Positions 58,744 to 64,000 of a DNA stretch of 64,000 nucleotides are shown piece after piece (within the stretch, counting starts at the first letter, position 1; each line of letters begins with the position of its first letter). The stretch is from Streptomyces boluensis (GTDB lineage Bacteria; Actinomycetota; Actinomycetes; Streptomycetales; Streptomycetaceae). The position numbers and the translations under genes were made by a program. The notes under the pieces were generated by a model. That model made no database searches, was not told the origin of the DNA, and saw nothing but the letters and a program-made list of their open reading frames with translations. The stretch covers positions 1 through 64,000 of the forward strand of contig NZ_JAAAHS010000002.1 in the NCBI RefSeq assembly GCF_009908195.1, in the 5' to 3' direction.

Positions 58744-60339
58744 TCAGAGCGCGGCCTGCTCGGCCTGCTCGGTCTGTGCGGCCTGCTCGGGCGCGTCCTG
58801 GTTCGCTCCGCCCTTGTTCTTGTCCCGCAGCGCGACACCCATGACCACCGCGAGGACGGCGACGATGACACCGGCGACCGCGGCGACGACGTTCAGGCTG
58901 TCGGTGAACGCCACGCGTGCCGCCGTCACGAGGGCGTCCGCGCCCTGGGGCAGGTCGCCCGCCACGGCGACGGCGCCGGCGAGCGTCTCCTTCGCCGCGT
59001 CGGCGGCCTGTTCCGGGACACCGGCCGGGAGAGACTCCCCCATGTCACTGCGGTAGACCGCAGCCCCCAGCGAACCGAACAGCGCCAGGCCCAGGGTCGA
59101 ACCGAGGAGGTTGCTGGTCTCCGACAACGACGCCGCGGCGCCCGCCTTCTCGACCGGCGAGGAGCCGACGATCAGCCCGGTGCCCAGGGCGAACAGCGGA
59201 CCGCAGCCGAACGCCGTGAAGGCGATGGCCACCACGACGAAGACCAGGTCCCCGTCGGCGTCCACCTGGGTGAGCGCGAGGAGCGCGACCGCGGACACGA
59301 CCAACCCGCCCACCATGGCGGCGAGTTGGCTCATGAACCGCAGGAAGATCGGGGAGAGCAGCACGCCCGCCGCGATACCGGCACCGGTGGGAGCCAGCCA
59401 CAGACCGCTCTCGCCCGGGGACAGGTCGGCGACGCTCTGCACGTACTGGCTGGTGAGGAACGACGTACCGGCGAAGGCTCCGGCGCCGATGGTCATCGCC
59501 GCCAGCGCGATGCTGAACACCCGCTGCCGGAACAGTCCCAGATCGACGAGGGGGGATTCGATCCGGCCCTGCCGGCGCACGAACAGCCACCCGAATCCGA
59601 GGCCCACGGCGAGCGCGACCAGCGCCACCGTCGGTGTCTCGGAGTTGCCCGCGGCGAGCTCCTTGATACCGAAGATGACCGGGATGACAGCCGCGAGCGA
59701 CAGCGCCACGCTGGTCATGTCCAGGCGTCCCGCCTGCTCGTTGCGGTACTCCGGGAGCAGGATCGGTCCTGTCACCAGGAGCAGCAGCATCACCGGGACG
59801 CCCATCAGGAACGCCGCGCCCCACCAGAAGTGGTCGAGGACCAGGCCGCCGAGGATCGGTCCGAACGCCGCGCCGCCGAACTGGCACGCGGCCCAGATGG
59901 AGATGGCCACACCGCGCTGCTTGTCGTCGCGGAACATGTTGCTGATCAGCGCCAGCGTGGACGGGTTGAGGGTGGCGCCCGCGACACCGAGCAGAGCACG
60001 GGCCGCGATCAGCGTCCAGGGGCTGGCCGCGTACGCGGCCAGAACGGACGCGGCTCCGAACGCCGCCGCGCCGATGAGCAGCAGCTTGCGCCGGCCGATC
60101 CGGTCACCGAGGTTGCCCATGGGGATGAGGAAACCGGCGAGCATGAACCCGTAGATGTCCGTGATCCACAGTTGCTCGGTCCCGCTGGTCCCCAGGTCTT
60201 CGCTGAGGTGCGGAAGCGCCAGGAACAGCACACTGATGTCGAGGGCGACCAGCAGCGTCGGCAGCGCCAGCACGCCGAGGCCGATCCACTCCCGCCGCCC
60301 AGCCCGCAGACTGCCCTGGGCCAGGGTCGAGTTGGTCAT
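58744..60339 (-). CDS. MFS drug exporter, DHA2 family, copy 2
   Basis: A 531-residue 14-helix-type exporter paralogous to that at 5288. It shares the SLRAGRREWIGLGVLALPTL start, GDRIGRRKLLLIG motif A, and ARALLGVAGATLNPSTLALI motif C, and ends in an acidic/glutamine-rich tail. It probably exports the product or an intermediate. AAGGGA lies 6 bases before the ATG at 60339. It is downstream of the mono-covalent BBE gene on the same strand with a 255-base spacer. Confidence 0.92.
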   Translation of the reverse strand: MTNSTLAQGSLRAGRREWIGLGVLALPTLLVALDISVLFLALPHLSEDLGTSGTEQLWITDIYGFMLAGFLIPMGNLGDRIGRRKLLLIGAAAFGAASVLAAYAASPWTLIAARALLGVAGATLNPSTLALISNMFRDDKQRGVAISIWAACQFGGAAFGPILGGLVLDHFWWGAAFLMGVPVMLLLLVTGPILLPEYRNEQAGRLDMTSVALSLAAVIPVIFGIKELAAGNSETPTVALVALAVGLGFGWLFVRRQGRIESPLVDLGLFRQRVFSIALAAMTIGAGAFAGTSFLTSQYVQSVADLSPGESGLWLAPTGAGIAAGVLLSPIFLRFMSQLAAMVGGLVVSAVALLALTQVDADGDLVFVVVAIAFTAFGCGPLFALGTGLIVGSSPVEKAGAAASLSETSNLLGSTLGLALFGSLGAAVYRSDMGESLPAGVPEQAADAAKETLAGAVAVAGDLPQGADALVTAARVAFTDSLNVVAAVAGVIVAVLAVVMGVALRDKNKGGANQDAPEQAAQTEQAEQAAL

Positions 60340-60594
60340 GTCAGGTCCCTTCAAGGTCTTGCCCGCGGCGCCGACCACTGCTCGTCGAGAGCGCCGAGGA
60401 CTCGGTGCGGCGGGCCGGCCGCCGCTGTCGGTGTGCGGCCGTGCGGAGTCCCGCCGGCCGACGGACACCGGTCGTGTCCGCTTCCCCCGTGAAACCGTTC
60501 AGGCCGGGTCCGGGCAGCGCGATGCCGCCGTGCTCGGGTGCGCGGGTTGCGGTGGGCATCTCGACCTCCCCGGGTGCCGGCGGCGCCCTCGTCG

Positions 60595-61938
60595 TCAGCC
60601 CCGCGTCGACGGCTCGACGTTGGGGTTCCGTGAGAAGAGGTTCTGCGGGTCGTACTCGTCCTTCACGGCCTGCAGCCGGGCGCGCGTCCCGGGCGGGTAG
60701 ACGGCCGCCATGTCGCCCTCGTCCAGCTCGCTCAGGAAGCCGCTGTACGCGCCCTTCGTGTACGGGGCCAGCGACTTCCAGAAGGCGTCGAGGCCGGGGG
60801 CGGCGTCGAGGTTGTACGCGCGGGTGCCGAGGTTGACCGCGTTGAGCATGACGGCGGCGTCCCGGTGCGCGAAGGCGGTCGCGTCGGCCGGGACCCGGCC
60901 CACCGCGCCGCCCAGGCTCCGCAGTTCGAAGAAGAGCGTGTCGAAGGAGGCCGCCCCCGTCACGAGCGCGTCGACGAACCCGTCGCTGACGTCGGGCACG
61001 AAGCGGTTGCGCACGGTCGGCTGCCAGTCCTCGGGCAGCGGACCGGCGTCCACGAGCGTCTCGGGGTACGGGATGCGGCTGATGTCCTTGCTCTGCAGCG
61101 AGCCGAGTGCGAGGAGCGGGGCGATGGCGGCTTCGGCCGACGCCTCGTCACCGCAGTGGCAGACCTGGATGGTGACCGGGTTGGGATCGCCGCCGAAGGT
61201 GGGGAACAGCGCGACGTGCGAGGTGAGTTCGTCGGGCGCGGTGCGCAGGTAGCGGGCCCAGCCCTTGACGACCGAGGCCGCCTCGGCCGCGGGGTAGGTG
61301 ATGGTGCCGAAGGTGACGCCGTCGACGGCGTGCGCGGTGATCTCGAAGGAGGTGGCGATGCCGAAGTTGCCGCTGCCGCCGCGCAGCGCCCAGAACAGCT
61401 CGGGGTTGTCGTCGGTGCTCGCCCGCACGACGTCGCCGTCGGCGGTGACCAGCTCCACCGAGCGCACGTTGTCGAGGGACAGACCGCCCTTGCGCACCAT
61501 CCAGCCGATGCCGCCGCCGAGCAGCAGCCCGCCGACGCCGACGGACGTGGTGTCGCCGGAGGAGAAGCCGAGACCGTGGCCGTCGAGGACCGTGGCGACC
61601 TCGCTCCACTGGGCACCGGGGCCGACGCGGACCAGCTTGTCGTCGGCGTCCACGACCTCGATGCCGTTCATGGGCGACAGGTCGATGACGATGCCGCCGT
61701 CGTTGGTGCTCAGGCCGGCGTTGCTGTGGCCGCCGCTGCGTACGGAGACCAGCAGGTCCTGCTCGCGTGCGAACCGGACCGCCTTGCGGACGTCCTCCGT
61801 GCTGTGGCACCTGACGATGACGGCGGGTGCGCCCTTGTGCACGATGAGCTTGCTCAGCGCGTCGTAGTCACGGCCTCCGGGCAGAATCACCTCGCCGGTC
61901 AGGTCCTCGGCAAGGGTGGTCGCCGCAGCGGTGTTCAT
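60595..61938 (-). CDS. Berberine-bridge-type FAD oxidoreductase, mono-covalent type, copy 2
   Basis: A 447-residue flavoprotein closely parallel to that at 36274. The FAD-linking His71 is in RSGGHSNAG, and the position of the second link is Thr130 (SGDTTSVGVGG). The C-terminus VKDEYDPQNLFSRNPNV is typical. GAGGAG lies five bases before the ATG at 61938. A perfect 14-base palindrome lies 50-64 bases upstream. The two proteins may work in sequence on related substrates or be products of a local duplication; the genome distance of 24 kb argues against recent tandem copying. Confidence 0.9.
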   Translation of the reverse strand: MNTAAATTLAEDLTGEVILPGGRDYDALSKLIVHKGAPAVIVRCHSTEDVRKAVRFAREQDLLVSVRSGGHSNAGLSTNDGGIVIDLSPMNGIEVVDADDKLVRVGPGAQWSEVATVLDGHGLGFSSGDTTSVGVGGLLLGGGIGWMVRKGGLSLDNVRSVELVTADGDVVRASTDDNPELFWALRGGSGNFGIATSFEITAHAVDGVTFGTITYPAAEAASVVKGWARYLRTAPDELTSHVALFPTFGGDPNPVTIQVCHCGDEASAEAAIAPLLALGSLQSKDISRIPYPETLVDAGPLPEDWQPTVRNRFVPDVSDGFVDALVTGAASFDTLFFELRSLGGAVGRVPADATAFAHRDAAVMLNAVNLGTRAYNLDAAPGLDAFWKSLAPYTKGAYSGFLSELDEGDMAAVYPPGTRARLQAVKDEYDPQNLFSRNPNVEPSTRG

Positions 61939-62310
61939 GAACTCTCCTCTTCGGGCCGTCCGGGCCGGAGCTCGGTCCAGCCTGGCACTGGGTGATCACC
62001 CACGCATCTCGCGGCATGCGGAGCGGTCGGCTGTGGGGATCGGTGCACGTCATGCCGATGTGCGGCAGCGTGCGTCCGGGGCGGCACGGGAGCAAGAGCA
62101 AGTTGCCCAAGTCGCGGCATCGCCGCGAAGGTCACCGATTCGGACGAGGCGGAATCAGCCACCGCACATGAGGGTCACGTACCGCTATCACTCCGTCACT
62201 CAGAGCTGTCTAAGGGGGCGGACACCGGCAATCTGCGGCTCTCCGTGACGCCTGACAACAGTGAGTTGGTCAAGACGTCGCACGGAGTCGTACGAAGGTG
62301 CGGCGGCCGC
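61939..62310. other. Intergenic region, 372 bases
   Basis: Carries the promoter of the leftward FAD gene with the palindrome at 61989-62002, and the downstream flank of the monooxygenase at 62311. Nothing gene-like is visible. Confidence 0.5.
61989..62002. promoter_or_regulatory. Perfect 14-base palindrome, likely operator
   Basis: TGGGTGATCACCCA reads the same on both strands and sits 50-64 bases before the FAD gene start at 61938, a normal place for a dimeric regulator. Confidence 0.5.
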
Positions 62311-62619
62311 TCAGGCGGCCTGTTCCGTGGCGGTGCGGGAGACGAGGGCGGCGACCGTGTCCGGCTCGAAGTTGACGGCGCTGCACCAGCCGCCGTCGCT
62401 CAGCCGGAACCACAGCGAGCTGGTGATCTCACCGCCTTGGTGCTCGCCCTCGATCACCTCGTCGCCCACCGTCCAGCCCTCCGCGTCGTGGGCGACGTCC
62501 GGGTCGGGCAGCAGCAGCCGGAGCACGGGGCTCGAAAGGGACGGGCCGGAGCGGACGTTGGCGTCCCGCCAGACGGGACCGGGTGTGCTGGGGTGGGCGG
62601 TGAACGCGGCGGCGGGCAT
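62311..62619 (-). other. Possible internally started SH3b-like protein
   Basis: In the same frame as the monooxygenase, ATG 62619 has AGGAG (62627-62631) at ideal distance and would give a 102-residue protein consisting of the SH3b-like domain. Either it is made separately as well, or the site is a relic of a once independent gene fused by loss of a stop codon. Confidence 0.5.
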
Positions 62620-63882
62620 GGGGTTTCTCCTCTTCCGTGCCCGCGAAAGGACGGGCACCTCTTCGGTGGTCGTGGTGGGCGGGGTCCAGGCGGTGATGTC
62701 GAGGGCTTCGGCGTCCTTGCGGCCCTGGCGTCTCATCAGGTCGTTGCGGGCCCGCTCCGCGGCGTCGTCCGCGCCCTGGTCCAGGGAGCCCTGACGGCGC
62801 GAGCGCCGCTGGATCTCGGCGGTGCGGGGCAGCCGTTCGCTCTCGTACGCGGCCAGGGCCCGCTCCACGTCGGTGTGGGTCCGCAGCGCGGCGGCGAGCA
62901 CGACGGCGTCCTCCAGGGCGGTGTTCGCACCCTGGCCCAGGGCCGGGACCATGGGGTGCGCGGCGTCGCCGAGCAGCGCCACCCGGCCGATGGCCATGCG
63001 CGGCGCCGGGTCGCGGTCGTGCACGTCGGTGACCACGAGGTTCGCGGGGTCGCAGTCGCGCACCAGGCGCACGACGGACTCGTCCCAGCCGGACAGGGCG
63101 GCGAGCAGGTCCCGCAGCGCGCCCATCGGGCCCTTCGCGGGCCAAAGCCCCGGCGGTGCGGTGATCTTCGCGGTCCAGTAGAGGGTGTCCCGGCCGACCG
63201 GGGCGACGAACAGCTGGACGCCGCGGCCGTTGGCGACGTACGGCCGCTGTCCGAGGCCGGCGGCGGTGGTGCGGCCGCGGACCGAGGTGTAGCCGCGGTA
63301 GTCGGGCGGGCCGTCGTCCAGGAGCGCCGTGCGGGTCGCCGAGTTGATGCCGTCGGCGGCCACCAGGGCGTCTCCGGTGAGGGACGTGCCGTCCGACAGA
63401 TGCACCCGGATGTGGTCCCGGTGCTCGGTGAAGCCCTCCACTCCGGTGCCGAGGAACACGACCGCGCCCGCGGCGGCGGCCTCCACGAGCAGCGCCGTCT
63501 GCAACGCGGTGCGCAGGATGGGCACTTGAGGCGCTCCGAAGGGGCTGCCGATGCGTTCCTCGGCCAGCACCGCACCCTGGGCGTCGATGATGCGGCGCAC
63601 CTCGTGCTCCCCGGTGACGTGGCCGTGGGCCCGGATGCGGGCGCCGAGCGCGGCGCTGATGGCGTCGGCGGCGCGCACCCCGTTGGGGTGCAGGAGGAGC
63701 CCGCCGCCCGCGTCGCGGACGTACGGCATGCGTTCCACGACCGTCACCCGCGCCCCGTCATGGGCGAGGGCCGCCGCGGCGGCGAGACCGCCGATGCCGC
63801 CGCCGGCCACGACGACGGAGCGTGGCCGGGGCCGGGACGGCTCGACGGACAGCGGCTGTGCGGGCAGGGGCTGTTCAGACAT
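62311..63882 (-). CDS. Aromatic-hydroxylase-like FAD monooxygenase with C-terminal SH3b-like domain
   Basis: A 523-residue protein. Residues 20-400 are a PHBH-type monooxygenase: VVVAGGGIGGLAAAAALA (FAD), DALVAADGINSATR, and GDAAHPMVPALGQGANTALE (second FAD motif). From about 430 the chain continues with ANVRSGPSLSSPVLRLLL, SSLWFRLSDGGWCSAVNF, the pattern of a bacterial SH3-like domain, which I do not know in this enzyme family. Within the joint, at Met422, a complete ribosome binding site (AGGAG, 7 bases, ATG) is encoded, reading through rare Arg codons AGG and AGA. The ATG at 63882 overlaps the upstream gene's stop by eight bases. Confidence 0.88.
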   Translation of the reverse strand: MSEQPLPAQPLSVEPSRPRPRSVVVAGGGIGGLAAAAALAHDGARVTVVERMPYVRDAGGGLLLHPNGVRAADAISAALGARIRAHGHVTGEHEVRRIIDAQGAVLAEERIGSPFGAPQVPILRTALQTALLVEAAAAGAVVFLGTGVEGFTEHRDHIRVHLSDGTSLTGDALVAADGINSATRTALLDDGPPDYRGYTSVRGRTTAAGLGQRPYVANGRGVQLFVAPVGRDTLYWTAKITAPPGLWPAKGPMGALRDLLAALSGWDESVVRLVRDCDPANLVVTDVHDRDPAPRMAIGRVALLGDAAHPMVPALGQGANTALEDAVVLAAALRTHTDVERALAAYESERLPRTAEIQRRSRRQGSLDQGADDAAERARNDLMRRQGRKDAEALDITAWTPPTTTTEEVPVLSRARKRRNPMPAAAFTAHPSTPGPVWRDANVRSGPSLSSPVLRLLLPDPDVAHDAEGWTVGDEVIEGEHQGGEITSSLWFRLSDGGWCSAVNFEPDTVAALVSRTATEQAA

Positions 63883-64000
63883 GGGCGGGCACCTTCCGCG
63901 TACTGGCCGGGGCCGTGGTCGAGGACAGCAGACGGCCGTCGTACGCGCCGAACGCCCCGGTGGACGCGTCCCATACGGTGCGGCCTGCGCGCAGGGTGCG
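63875..64000 (-). CDS. C-terminal part of an unidentified gene, cut by window edge (amidohydrolase-like?)
   Basis: The minus strand is open from the window edge to a TGA at 63875, giving 41 residues (start RTLRAGRTVWDASTGAF, then DGRLLSSTTAPAST). A glycine-rich VRxGRTVWD-type strand pair is typical of the C-terminal beta-sandwich of amidohydrolases, but the fragment is too short to be sure. The stop lies inside the start region of the monooxygenase gene (8-base overlap), so the two are translationally coupled. Confidence 0.5.
   Translation of the reverse strand, partial: RTLRAGRTVWDASTGAFGAYDGRLLSSTTAPASTRKVPAHV

Noticed and set aside
1-64000. CRISPR arrays, tRNA or rRNA genes, origins and attachment sites
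   Set aside because: I found no regular spacer-repeat arrays, cloverleaf-like segments, rRNA-like stretches or tRNA-end duplications.
1-64000. Naming a specific product or cluster type
   Set aside because: No ketosynthase, adenylation domain, terpene cyclase or glycosyltransferase is present, so the tailoring set alone does not fix the scaffold.

Overview
The window reads as a streptomycete chromosome segment from a specialised-metabolite (secondary metabolism) locus. Coding third positions are almost all G or C, spacers are very GC-rich, start sites carry GGAGG-type ribosome binding sites, and there are three SARP-family activators, an AfsA/ScbA-like signal synthase, two ScbR-like TetR repressors and TTA (bldA-type) leucine codons in two regulatory genes. 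I count 51 protein genes, three of them visible only by direct reading: two cut by the window ends and one 52-residue membrane protein. I see no rRNA, tRNA or CRISPR array.

Left part (1-18.5 kb): acyl-CoA carboxylase epsilon (partial) and beta subunits, a Sfp-type phosphopantetheinyl transferase and a free-standing carrier protein form one leftward group. They are followed by a Tat-exported flavin amine oxidase, a DHA2-type MFS exporter and an SDR. A giant AfsR-like SARP (1087 aa) points right. Then come a second SDR, a deazaflavin/F420-type nitroreductase, a MonCI-like flavin monooxygenase, a second amine oxidase, a split-barrel flavin protein, an acyl-CoA-dehydrogenase-fold monooxygenase and a third SDR.

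Regulatory core (18.5-28.6 kb): a SARP with a degenerate cyclase/AAA tail, a short SARP, an intact but catalytically dead IS701-type transposase, an ScbR-like repressor divergent from an AfsA-like synthase, an SDR that could be the BarS1/ScbB-type ketoreductase of signal synthesis, a second PPTase with a metallophosphoesterase, and a second ScbR-like repressor.

Right part (28.8-64 kb): a quinone-oxidoreductase-like gene and a small membrane-protein pair separate this from a very redox-rich block. It holds a solute-binding-protein homologue without signal peptide, a zinc-ribbon methyltransferase, a molybdopterin oxidoreductase, four berberine-bridge-type FAD enzymes, an HpaB-type monooxygenase, a P450, a RebM-like methyltransferase, a free-standing NRPS condensation domain, a second acyl-CoA-dehydrogenase-fold monooxygenase, a stand-alone PCP, a 2-oxoglutarate dioxygenase, a second MonCI-like monooxygenase, a membrane acyltransferase, a DUF2306 protein, a zinc alcohol dehydrogenase, a multicopper oxidase, a second DHA2 exporter and an aromatic-hydroxylase-like FAD enzyme fused to an SH3b-like domain.

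The genes suggest that a carrier-bound acyl or aminoacyl intermediate is heavily oxidised and methylated and that the product is exported by MFS pumps under gamma-butyrolactone/SARP control. No ketosynthase, adenylation domain or terpene cyclase lies in the window, so the scaffold is made elsewhere and I do not name the product. Left and right parts contain matching pairs of several tailoring families. That could mean two adjacent clusters or one internally duplicated cluster. The least explained elements are the dead transposase in the regulatory core and the 30.8-36.2 kb cassette (binding-protein homologue, zinc-ribbon methyltransferase, molybdopterin enzyme).
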